Shown one piece after another: positions 1 through 5,414 of a stretch of 8,883 nucleotides of DNA; position 1 is the stretch's first letter; every line of letters starts with the position of its first letter. Under the pieces are notes generated by a model. That model made no database searches. It was given only the letters and a program-made list of their open reading frames with translations, and had not been told where the DNA came from. This stretch comes from SG8-41 sp044867805 (GTDB lineage Bacteria; Pseudomonadota; Gammaproteobacteria; Burkholderiales; SG8-41). The stretch covers positions 1 through 8,883 of the forward strand of contig JBIOVQ010000010.1 of NCBI GenBank assembly GCA_044867805.1. The letters run 5' to 3'. The translations under genes were made by a program, and so were the position numbers.

Positions 1-3
1 ACC

Positions 4-249
4 ATGGACACGACCATCTGGTTGACTCCGCGCGAGGCCGAAGTCCTGCGGCTCCTCGCGCGCGGCTGCACCTACATCCAGGTGGCCGACCGCCTCGCCA
101 TGTCGGTGCACACGGTCGAAAGCCACATCAAGAACGTATACCGCAAGCTCGACGTTCATTCTGCCCGCGCTGCCGTCTGGCGGGCGACCGAGCTGCGCCT
201 GCTTGGCGAGGCGGACGGCTTGCGGCTGGCGAGCCAGCAAGTATCATGA
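4..249 (+). CDS. LuxR-type helix-turn-helix regulator (possibly the C-terminal part of a longer protein)
   Basis: This is a DNA-binding protein of the LuxR/GerE (FixJ/NarL) helix-turn-helix class. The 81 visible residues are almost all HTH domain. LTPRE (7-11) opens helix 1, and the scaffold and recognition helices run over about residues 25-49 with the typical core SVHTVESHIKNVYRKL (34-49). A short helical tail follows. No receiver, PAS or autoinducer-binding domain is visible. The window starts one codon before the ATG and the frame is open to base 1, so this may be a stand-alone HTH protein or the end of a response regulator that begins upstream; no ribosome binding site can be inspected. 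The stop codon overlaps the start of the next gene (ATGA, 246-249), which suggests translational coupling to the CREST membrane protein. The fold is certain; the true start and regulatory target are unknown. Confidence 0.85.
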   Translation: MDTTIWLTPREAEVLRLLARGCTYIQVADRLAMSVHTVESHIKNVYRKLDVHSARAAVWRATELRLLGEADGLRLASQQVS

Positions 250-1031
250 GCCCCGTGAACGACGCCTCTCGAGTCCGGCGGCAGGTGTGGCTCATCATCG
301 CGACCGTTCTGCTCCTCTACGCATGGCTGCGACTGTCGTTCGGTCCGATGCCGCAGGACCCGTCCTACCACCTCCTCGCGGATACGCGCACGTTTCTTGG
401 CGTCATTCCGCGCGCCGGAGACGTCCTCACGAACCTGGCCATACTTGCCGCCGGCTTGTTAGGGCTTGCGCTGCGAAACCGCATGACGGTCGCGCCGGAA
501 GAGCGCACGGCGCTGAACGTGCTGGTCGCGGCGACGATCCTGACCGCGTTCGGATCCGCGTACTACCACTGGGCGCCGGCCAACCCGACGCTCGTGTGGG
601 ACCGGCTGCCGCTGGCGATCGTCCTCATATCAATACTCGCGCTGGTCTTGGCCGATCGCGTGCATCCGCTGTTCGCGCGCCATGGAATATGGCCCTTGAC
701 GGCGCTCGCCGTAGCCGGCGTGATCGTCTGGGGCGTCTCCGAAGCGATGGAGCGAGGCGACCTTCTGCTCTACCTGGTCGTGCGCGTAGGCGCAGGGATT
801 GCCATTGCGTTGCTCGTGATCCTGCGGCGTCCACGGCACACGGGAACGAAATGGCTGGTGGCGGCGCTGATTTGCGAGGTTCTCATGGCGGCTCTCGAGC
901 GGCACGATCATGAGATATTCCGCCTGACCGGCGGATTGATCAGCGGCCACAACTTGAAGCATGTGATGGTCGGCGTCGCGCTCGGCTTCGTATTCTGGTG
1001 GCTCCGGGTACGCCGGCCGCTGGTCGCATGA
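246..1031 (+). CDS. Alkaline ceramidase-like membrane hydrolase (CREST superfamily)
   Basis: A 261-residue polytopic inner-membrane protein with seven or eight hydrophobic stretches (for example 14-32, 60-77, 89-106, 120-138, 148-166, 173-193, 236-254). It carries the full active-site set known from human ACER3: S104-x3-H108, then D119 eleven residues after H108, and H235-x3-H239 in the last membrane segment. ACER3 has the same spacing (S77, H81, D92, H217, H221), where three His bind zinc and Ser/Asp help catalysis. Local sequences SAYYHWAP, VWDRLPL and SGHNLKH fit bacterial members of the family. The acidic calcium-binding N-terminal stretch of eukaryotic ceramidases is not seen. The start overlaps the LuxR stop by four bases and has no strong Shine-Dalgarno of its own, so it is probably translated by coupling. 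The family and metal site are well supported; ceramide or another lipid amide as substrate is only inference. Confidence 0.88.
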   Translation: MSPVNDASRVRRQVWLIIATVLLLYAWLRLSFGPMPQDPSYHLLADTRTFLGVIPRAGDVLTNLAILAAGLLGLALRNRMTVAPEERTALNVLVAATILTAFGSAYYHWAPANPTLVWDRLPLAIVLISILALVLADRVHPLFARHGIWPLTALAVAGVIVWGVSEAMERGDLLLYLVVRVGAGIAIALLVILRRPRHTGTKWLVAALICEVLMAALERHDHEIFRLTGGLISGHNLKHVMVGVALGFVFWWLRVRRPLVA

Positions 1032-1050
1032 ACGGACTGAAAACCACTGC

Positions 1051-1153
1051 GGCCACGGACACACACGGAAGCACACAGACAATAGCAAGCAAGAAAAACG
1101 TGAGCCGGTCCCTGTGTTCGCTATTCTGTGTATTTCCGTGTGATTCCGTGGCC
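1051..1153. repeat. Long imperfect palindrome between convergent genes
   Basis: The arms 1051-1079 and 1125-1153 are inverted copies with 25 of 29 positions matching. An additional 6-bp match, AATAGC (1081-1086) with GCTATT (1120-1125), extends the stem inward, leaving a loop of about 33 nt. Each arm is itself built of roughly 9-bp sub-repeats related to CCACGGACA / CACACGGAA / GCACACAGA. It fills the gap between the convergent CREST gene (ends 1031) and transporter gene (ends 1178). It has no coding potential. Its composition, rich in CA/TG and unlike the surrounding codons, resembles dispersed intergenic palindromes. It may act as a bidirectional transcription barrier, but it has no T-tract, so this is inference. 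Confidence 0.75.
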
Positions 1154-1177
1154 AGTATTTTCCGGATACGGGCCGAG

Positions 1178-2479
1178 TTACATTCCTGACTCGAGCGCGG
1201 CACGCCTGCCACGCGCGACGTCCAAACCGGCGAGTATCGCGAGGCCGATCACGAAGAAGATTCCGGTCACCAGCATCGCGAAGCGGTGGTTGCCGTGGGT
1301 AACCCAGGTGACGAGGCCATAAGTCACCGGGCCGAGTATCGCCGAGAGCTTGACCGCGAGTCCCCATAGGCCAAAGAACTCCGCGGTGCGGGCCGGCGGG
1401 CTCAGATAGCCGACCAGCGCGCGCCCGGCGGACTGGCTCGACCCGAGACACAGGCCGACGATATTGGCGACAACCCAGAACAGGGCCGGTCCTTCGGCGA
1501 GCCACGCCAGCACCACGGCGACGAGCCACCCGACGAGGGTCAGCACGAGCGTGCGCACGTGCCCGAGCCGGTCCTGCACCTGGCCGAAGGCAAAGGCGCC
1601 TGCCGCGGCCGTGACGTTGACCACGAGTATCAGCATGAGCGTGTCGCGCGTGGTGAAACCCATGACTTCCTGCGCGTAGACCGCGGCGACGATAATCACC
1701 GTCTGGATCCCGGCCTGGTAGAACACGACGCACACCAGGAAACGCCACAGGTCGGCATGGCGCTGCGCATGGCGGAGCGTTTCGGCCACGCGGGCGAACG
1801 CGCTTTTCTGCACATCAGCGGTGCCGGCCGCCGGTTGCGCGCGCTCGCGCAGGAAGAAAAACGTCGGCAGGCTCGCGAGCGCGAAGATGGCCGCCGTGAT
1901 CAGCATCGTGACCGGGACGAAGTCGGCGGCCGATGCCCCGCGCGCCTGCGCATGAGTTACGTACGCGAGGCAGGCGCCCAGCGCGGCGAGGCCGCCGAGA
2001 TAGCCGAGGCTCCACCCCCAGCCCGAAACCCTTCCCATCGCCTCCCCCTCGGCGATCTCGGGCAGGAAGGCAGCCACCAGGTTTTCGCCGCTGCCGAAGA
2101 AGAAATTGGAGAGGATGATCAGCCCGATGCCGAGCGCGAGGTCGCCGCGGCCGACGAGCGCGAGTCCGGCAGTGAACACGACGCAGCCCGCGGTGGTGAG
2201 GAGCAGCAATCGCTTCTTGGCTGCGTGGGCGTCGGCGTAGGCGCCGATCACCGGCGCGGTGAGCATGATGAGCGCGTACGAGACCGCCAGCGCCGAAGTC
2301 CAGGCAAAAGTCGCCCACGGCGCGCGTCCCGCGACCTCGGCGACGAAGTAAGCGTTGAATACCGCCGTGATGACGACCGTCGTGTAGCCGGAATTGGCGA
2401 AGTCGTAGAACGCCCAAGAAAAAACCTCGCGCGGCTCGACACCCGGCGCGAGGCTTTTTCTGAATGAAGAGTTACTCAA
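1178..2479 (-). CDS. MFS transporter, UMF1/Atg22-like
   Basis: A 433-residue, 12-helix major facilitator superfamily permease. The N-terminal SWAFYDFANSGYTT (21-34) is the hallmark of the UMF1/Atg22 group (TC 2.A.1.24 type), and NAYFVAEVAG follows. The loop between helices 2 and 3 has the MFS motif A-like GAYADAHAAKKR (79-90). FLPEIAEGEAMGRVSGWGWS (138-157), followed by LGYLGG, matches the conserved helix 4-5 region of the group. Yeast Atg22 exports amino acids from the vacuole; for bacterial members the substrate is generally unknown. The start given is TTG at 2479, the only usable start before the conserved block, with a poor Shine-Dalgarno. The first 21 codons contain a terminator-like hairpin (2419-2459), so expression may be attenuated. 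The gene lies 79 bp downstream of the CBS protein gene on the same strand and could be co-transcribed. The family is confident; the start is less so. Confidence 0.88.
   Translation of the reverse strand: MSNSSFRKSLAPGVEPREVFSWAFYDFANSGYTTVVITAVFNAYFVAEVAGRAPWATFAWTSALAVSYALIMLTAPVIGAYADAHAAKKRLLLLTTAGCVVFTAGLALVGRGDLALGIGLIILSNFFFGSGENLVAAFLPEIAEGEAMGRVSGWGWSLGYLGGLAALGACLAYVTHAQARGASAADFVPVTMLITAAIFALASLPTFFFLRERAQPAAGTADVQKSAFARVAETLRHAQRHADLWRFLVCVVFYQAGIQTVIIVAAVYAQEVMGFTTRDTLMLILVVNVTAAAGAFAFGQVQDRLGHVRTLVLTLVGWLVAVVLAWLAEGPALFWVVANIVGLCLGSSQSAGRALVGYLSPPARTAEFFGLWGLAVKLSAILGPVTYGLVTWVTHGNHRFAMLVTGIFFVIGLAILAGLDVARGRRAALESGM
2419..2459 (-). terminator. Terminator-like hairpin inside the 5' end of the transporter gene
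   Basis: CCTCGCGC (2425-2432) pairs perfectly with GCGCGAGG (2446-2453) around a 13-nt loop. Read on the - strand, the stem is followed at once by six T (positions 2424-2419). On the + strand it is followed by CTTTTTC. It therefore has the form of a bidirectional intrinsic terminator. It lies in codons 9-21 of the transporter reading frame, just before the conserved WAFYDFANS block. It could end transcripts coming from the CBS gene, or act as an attenuator that opens only when ribosomes translate the first codons. Activity is inferred from structure alone. Confidence 0.6.
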
Positions 2480-2558
2480 ATCAAGAATCCGCGGTTTCGG
2501 TCGATAACGTCCGCTCGCGCGATAACAGGCTTCCAGCCGCCGGACACGGCAGCCGCGT

Positions 2559-3008
2559 CTATTTAGCGGATTCTTCTTCGGGCCAGTTCTTGATGTAGCT
2601 CTTGAGCAGGCGATTGTGGAACGCGGTTTCCTTGATCACCGCGTTCGCGACGTCGTGGAAGGAGATCACGCCGAGGAGCGTGTCGCCTTCCCTGATCGGC
2701 AGATAGCGGATATGGTCCCTGTTCATGAGCTCGCGCAGGCTCTCGAGCGAGTCCTCGGGGTTGCCGCAGGCGGGGTTCTTGATCATCACGTCGCTGACCT
2801 TGAGGCCCGCGAGGTTGCCCTTGTTCGCATCGAGCGCCCGCAGCACTTCCCGAAAGGTCAGCATGCCCGCCATCTTCGGGCCCTCCAGGACAACGAGGGA
2901 GCCGATGTCGTTCTTCACCATCAGGCCCAGGGCGTCGGACACCGCGGCGCCCGGCGCGATGCTGAAAACGTTGCTCCCCTTCGCCTTGAGTATGTCGCGG
3001 ATAATCAT
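2559..3008 (-). CDS. Two-CBS-domain protein
   Basis: A small cytoplasmic protein of 149 residues consisting of a Bateman module. CBS repeat 1 covers about residues 3-60 (IRDILKAKG, then DALGLMVKNDIGSLVV and GMLTFREVLRAL). CBS repeat 2 covers about 72-130 (VSDVMIKNP, ELMNRDHIRYLPI, LLGVISFHDVANAVI). Such pairs bind adenosine nucleotides and often sense energy status; no catalytic domain is attached. The frame extends 21 codons upstream, but ATG 3008 is preferred because GGAGAGAGG lies just before it and the CBS fold starts right after, and because the candidate promoter (-10 at 3043-3048) lies inside the longer version. It is divergent from the DUF3096 gene and upstream of the transporter gene. 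The partner protein is unknown. Confidence 0.88.
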   Translation of the reverse strand: MIIRDILKAKGSNVFSIAPGAAVSDALGLMVKNDIGSLVVLEGPKMAGMLTFREVLRALDANKGNLAGLKVSDVMIKNPACGNPEDSLESLRELMNRDHIRYLPIREGDTLLGVISFHDVANAVIKETAFHNRLLKSYIKNWPEEESAK

Positions 3009-3042
3009 GTGCCTCTCTCCGCCCGGGCTATCGGGGCGGTTT

Positions 3043-3071
3043 ACGATAGCAGCGGCCCCCGGCATTGGCAA
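3043..3071 (-). promoter_or_regulatory. Candidate sigma-70 promoter for the CBS protein gene
   Basis: On the - strand, TTGCCA (3071-3066) and TATCGT (3048-3043) are separated by exactly 17 bp, matching TTGACA at five of six and TATAAT at four of six positions. Transcription would begin near 3036, giving a leader of about 28 nt that contains the GGAGAGAGG ribosome binding site before ATG 3008. This also argues against the longer 170-codon version of the gene, whose start codon would overlap the -35 box. Prediction by eye only. Confidence 0.45.
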
Positions 3072-3237
3072 ATGAGCAGGAGGCCGGGCCCGGCCGTGCC
3101 GGGCGCGACCCGCGCTGCATGCGCCGGCCTGGATGCTCCGGGAAGCGCGTTGAACTGATGGCGATGTTAAAGTCGGACACCCGCTTTCCGGGGCGGGCGG
3201 CGCCGCCGCGGCGGGCTACTTCAAGGAGCAACAAGAC

Positions 3238-3384
3238 ATGAGCCTGACCCTCGTTACCATCACCCCTCTCGTCGCTCTCATCGCCGGCATACTGATCCTC
3301 TTCATGCCGAGACTGCTCAGCTACATCGTCGCCATCTACCTCATCATCATCGGCGTCCTTGGCCTGGCAGCGCACATCAGGTGA
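3238..3384 (+). CDS. DUF3096-like membrane mini-protein
   Basis: A 48-residue protein, nearly all membrane-embedded. Two hydrophobic stretches (about 4-22 and 28-44) flank a conserved-looking hinge FMPRLLSYIVAIYLI (22-36). The pattern TPLVALIAGILIL ... PRLLSYIVAIYLIIIGVLGL matches the small bacterial DUF3096 family from memory. Its function is not known. A good ribosome binding site, AAGGAG (3223-3228), stands nine bases before the ATG, and codon use fits the neighbours. It is divergent from the CBS gene with a 229-bp gap (3009-3237) that is GC-rich and shows no further gene. It is followed by two hairpins (3397-3440) separating it from the convergent CoA-transferase gene. It is easily missed because of its size. 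Confidence 0.82.
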   Translation: MSLTLVTITPLVALIAGILILFMPRLLSYIVAIYLIIIGVLGLAAHIR

Positions 3385-3396
3385 GATCCTTTGGAG

Positions 3397-3440
3397 CCCC
3401 TGTCCTGATGCAGGGGAGCATGAGGGAAGTATCCCCTCAT
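3397..3440. terminator. Paired hairpins between convergent genes
   Basis: Stem 1 is CCCCTG (3397-3402) with CAGGGG (3411-3416), loop 8 nt. Stem 2 is ATGAGGG (3420-3426) with CCCTCAT (3434-3440), loop 7 nt. AGGGGA (3412-3417) can alternatively pair with TCCCCT (3432-3437), so the structures exclude one another. They occupy the whole gap between the DUF3096 gene stop (3384) and the CoA-transferase stop (3454). There is no long T-tract on either strand, so this is a weak bidirectional terminator candidate. Confidence 0.4.
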
Positions 3441-3453
3441 TCGTTCAGCCTGC

Positions 3454-4644
3454 TCAAATGACGCCGCGCTTCTTGAGCTCGCGCTGCTGCTCGACGCCGT
3501 AGCCGAGCGCGGACAGCACTTCGGCGGTGTGCTCGCCGAGCGCCGGCCCCACCCACTTCGTTTCGCCCGGCGTTTCCGACAGCTTCGGCACGATGCCCGG
3601 GAGCTTGAGGGACTTCCCGTCCTTGAGCTGGTAGCTGCCGATCATCTCCCGCGCCGCGTAGTGGGCGTCCCGCACAATGTCGGCGATGTCGTAGATCTTG
3701 CCGCTCGGCACGTCGGCCTTCTCCAGCACTTCGAGCACCCGGTCGAGGTCGTGCCCGGCGACCCAGTCGCCGATCACCTTCTCGATTTCCCCGGTGCGCG
3801 CCACGCGCCCGTCGTTGTGCGCAAGCGCCGGGTCGTCCGCCAGGTCGGAGCGGCCGATGGCATTCATCATGCGCTTGAAGATGGAGTCGGCGTTCGCCCC
3901 GATCACGACGTACTTGCCGTCCCGCGTCACGTAGGTGTTGGACGGCACGATGCCGGGGAGCGACGCCCCGCTCCGCTCGCGCACGAATCCGAACATGTCG
4001 TACTCGGGCAGCACGCTCTCCATCATGTTGAACACGGCCTCGTAGAGAGCGACGTCCACGAATTGCCCGCGGCCGCCGTTGACGTTGCGGTGGTGCAGCG
4101 CCATCAGCGCCCCGATCACCCCGTGCAGCGCGGCGATCGAGTCGCCGATCGAGACTCCCACGCGCACCGGCGGCCGGTCGGGATGGCCGGTGACGTAGCG
4201 CAGCCCTCCCATGGATTCCCCGATCGCGCCGAAACCGGGGCGGTCGCGGTACGGCCCGGTCTGGCCGAAGCCGGAGAGCCGGACCATGATGAGACGCGGG
4301 TTGATCCCCGAGAGATCGTTCCAGCCGAGACCCCATTTTTCCATCGCGCCGGGGCGGAAATTCTCGACCACGATGTCGGCGTCGCGCGCGAGCCTGCGCA
4401 CGATTTCCTGCGCTTCCCGGTGCTTGAGGTCCAGCGTCACCGACTTCTTGTTGCGCGCCTGCGCGTACCACCAGAGCGAGGTGCCGTCGTGCAGCTTGCG
4501 CCATTTCCTCAGCGGATCGCCGCCGCCCGGCGGCTCGATCTTGATCACCTCCGCGCCGAACTCCGCCAGCAGGCGCGCGCAGAACGGCCCCGCGATCAGG
4601 GTTCCGAGCTCGATCACTCTCACGCCTTGCAGAGGCAGCGCCAT
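3454..4644 (-). CDS. Family III CoA-transferase (CaiB/BaiF type)
   Basis: A 396-residue cytosolic enzyme that moves CoA between carboxylic acids through an aspartyl-CoA thioester. It starts with the family N-terminus LPLQGVRVIELGTLIAGP (3-20). RNKKSVTLDLK (64-74), ENFRPGAMEKWGLG (94-107) and SGFGQTGPY (124-132) follow. The catalytic Asp is D168 in GVSIGDSIAALHG, equivalent to Asp169 of formyl-CoA transferase. GGRGQFVDVALYEAV (190-204) is the conserved block after it. Length is normal for the family (about 380-430). The start ATG 4644 fits the family N-terminus, though its Shine-Dalgarno is poor. It is monocistronic here, divergent from the lipoprotein gene and convergent with the DUF3096 gene. 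The acyl donor and acceptor cannot be told from sequence; frc, caiB or bai names would be unjustified. Confidence 0.93.
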   Translation of the reverse strand: MALPLQGVRVIELGTLIAGPFCARLLAEFGAEVIKIEPPGGGDPLRKWRKLHDGTSLWWYAQARNKKSVTLDLKHREAQEIVRRLARDADIVVENFRPGAMEKWGLGWNDLSGINPRLIMVRLSGFGQTGPYRDRPGFGAIGESMGGLRYVTGHPDRPPVRVGVSIGDSIAALHGVIGALMALHHRNVNGGRGQFVDVALYEAVFNMMESVLPEYDMFGFVRERSGASLPGIVPSNTYVTRDGKYVVIGANADSIFKRMMNAIGRSDLADDPALAHNDGRVARTGEIEKVIGDWVAGHDLDRVLEVLEKADVPSGKIYDIADIVRDAHYAAREMIGSYQLKDGKSLKLPGIVPKLSETPGETKWVGPALGEHTAEVLSALGYGVEQQRELKKRGVI

Positions 4645-4850
4645 AGGAATTCAGAATCTACGCGATAGGCAGGTGTCCGGTGAGGGTCGCTCGTGGACTC
4701 GTCGGGTTTTGGCGACAGGTTATCTACCTCCAGTCACAAGGACATGATGCGACGCGGTATTTATCCCGTCGCCGGACGGCGACAGTTTGAGGCCTCGGGG
4801 GACGCCCGATTACCGGCGTATCCCATTGATTTATTTGAAACCCTCCACCC

Positions 4851-4866
4851 TGGCACAGCATATGCT
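4851..4866 (+). promoter_or_regulatory. Candidate sigma-54 (RpoN) promoter
   Basis: TGGCACAGCATATGCT fits the -24/-12 consensus TGGCAC-N5-TTGCW with a single mismatch in the -12 half (ATGCT). The invariant GG (4852-4853) and GC (4864-4865) are exactly 10 bp apart, as required. Transcription would start near 4877, about 30 bp before the first terminator and 78 bp before the lipoprotein ATG. An enhancer-binding activator would be needed; its site is not recognised. The inverted repeat TATGCT/AGCATA overlaps the -12 element. Confidence 0.5.
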
Positions 4867-4908
4867 CAGTGTGGGCACGGAGCATAGCTCCATCCCTCCC
4901 CTGTTTAC

Positions 4909-4934
4909 CCCCGGCGTAAGCCGGGGTTTTTTTT
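4909..4934 (+). terminator. Intrinsic terminator upstream of the lipoprotein gene (copy 1)
   Basis: A perfect 7-bp stem CCCCGGC/GCCGGGG with a GTAA tetraloop is followed by eight T (4927-4934): a textbook Rho-independent terminator on the + strand. No coding gene on this strand lies upstream within the window's preceding 1.5 kb, so it must end a leader or a small RNA from the 4851-4866 promoter, or an antisense transcript. It stands 20 bp before the lipoprotein ATG, so transcription of that gene must read through it or start after it. Confidence 0.8.
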
Positions 4935-4954
4935 GGGTCCGGGCCAATAACACA

Positions 4955-5176
4955 ATGAATATAAAGGGATCGTCCAGATTCATCGCCGCGGGAGCGCTGT
5001 GCCTGGCGCTCGGCGCGTGCATGTCGAATGCATCCACTTCCCATGTCGGAGCCATCACCGGCGCGCTCGCGGGCGGCCTGGCGGGCGCGGCTCTGAGCGG
5101 CAACTTCGCCGGCGCCATCACCGGACTCGCAATCGGCGGTGTGGTCGGCTACGAAATCGGCAAAACCAAGAACTAA
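4955..5176 (+). CDS. Small glycine-zipper lipoprotein
   Basis: A 73-residue envelope protein. MNIKGSSRF is a charged signal start and IAAGALCLALGA a hydrophobic core. A lipobox LGAC puts the acylated cysteine at C22. The mature part is two Gly/Ala-rich helices, GAITGALAGGLAGAAL (32-47) and GAITGLAIGGVVGYEIG (53-69), with G-x3-G spacing typical of the 17-kDa antigen/glycine-zipper 2TM class. The two share the repeat GAITG, suggesting internal duplication. It ends in a charged KTKN tail. The frame is open to 4787, but that start lies before the terminator and would lack the signal peptide, so ATG 4955 is chosen despite a weak Shine-Dalgarno. The gene is enclosed by two near-identical terminators. 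Its role, perhaps in envelope stability, is inference. Confidence 0.8.
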   Translation: MNIKGSSRFIAAGALCLALGACMSNASTSHVGAITGALAGGLAGAALSGNFAGAITGLAIGGVVGYEIGKTKN

Positions 5177-5226
5177 ACAGCGCACCCGTTTCGCAGCGGC
5201 ACAACGCTGCTACCGTCCCCTGTTTG

Positions 5227-5251
5227 CCCCGGCGTGTGCCGGGGTTTTTTT
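5227..5251 (+). terminator. Intrinsic terminator after the lipoprotein gene (copy 2)
   Basis: The same 7-bp stem CCCCGGC/GCCGGGG, here with loop GTGT and seven T (5245-5251), lies 50 bp after the lipoprotein stop and is its natural terminator. The ten bases TCCCCTGTTT before the stem (5216-5225) are identical to those before copy 1 (4897-4906), so the two form a direct repeat of about 37 bp. Confidence 0.88.
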
Positions 5252-5270
5252 GTACCACCCCCTCGCATAC

Positions 5271-5414
5271 GCTCGACCCTCCTACACTAGGAGGGGTGGT
5301 CCGAAGGACCGGGGTGGTTTGCTCTTCCCCCTCCTAAACCAGGAGGGGGTTTAGGGGGGTGGTCCGCTCGACCCCTCCTAGTCTAGGAGGGGTGGACCGT
5401 AGGGCCGGGGTGGT
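5271..5414. repeat. Three tandem double-hairpin repeat units
   Basis: Unit A (5271-5318) has the stem CCCTCCTA/TAGGAGGG with loop CAC, then GGTCC/GGACC with loop GAA, and ends GGGGTGGT. Unit C (5366-5414) is the same with stem ACCCCTCCTA/TAGGAGGGGT; A and C match at 43 of 49 aligned positions. The central unit B (about 5321-5365) has CCCCCTCCT/AGGAGGGGG (5327-5335 with 5341-5349) and a competing stem CCTAAACC/GGTTTAGG (5333-5340 with 5348-5355). The array fills the gap between the convergent lipoprotein and amidase genes and its last base is the first base of the amidase stop codon. The type resembles dispersed intergenic palindromic repeats; its function is unknown. Confidence 0.8.

Larger units (their letters stand above)
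4645..4954. other. Divergent intergenic region with a promoter and leader
   Basis: 310 bp without a convincing gene between the start codons of the CoA-transferase (-) and lipoprotein (+) genes. It holds a perfect 6-bp hairpin GTCGCC/GGCGAC with loop GGAC (4768-4783), a candidate sigma-54 promoter (4851-4866), an inverted repeat TATGCT (4861-4866) / AGCATA (4881-4886), and an intrinsic terminator (4909-4934). Base composition is more AT-rich than the genes, especially 4820-4870. A small RNA of about 58 nt ending at the terminator is possible. No clear promoter for the CoA-transferase gene could be picked out. Confidence 0.5.

Noticed and set aside
630..1748. A 372-codon open frame on the - strand across the CREST gene, the palindrome and the transporter end
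   Set aside because: It crosses a non-coding palindrome and two well-supported genes in wrong frames; its composition is that of a shadow frame.
3529..4668. A 379-codon open frame antisense to the CoA-transferase
   Set aside because: It is rich in His, Arg, Val and Asp as a mirror of GC-rich codons, has no recognisable fold, and the opposite strand encodes a complete family III CoA-transferase.
4835..4866. A sigma-70 promoter TTGAAA ... TATGCT before the lipoprotein gene
   Set aside because: The spacer is 20 bp, too long; the sigma-54 reading of the same bases has exact spacing and only one mismatch.
4787..4954. An upstream extension of the lipoprotein reading frame
   Set aside because: It would translate through an intrinsic terminator and bury the signal peptide and lipobox inside the protein; ATG 4955 gives a normal lipoprotein.
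5271..5414. A CRISPR array
   Set aside because: The units are palindromic and contiguous with no unique spacers of regular length, and no cas genes are present.
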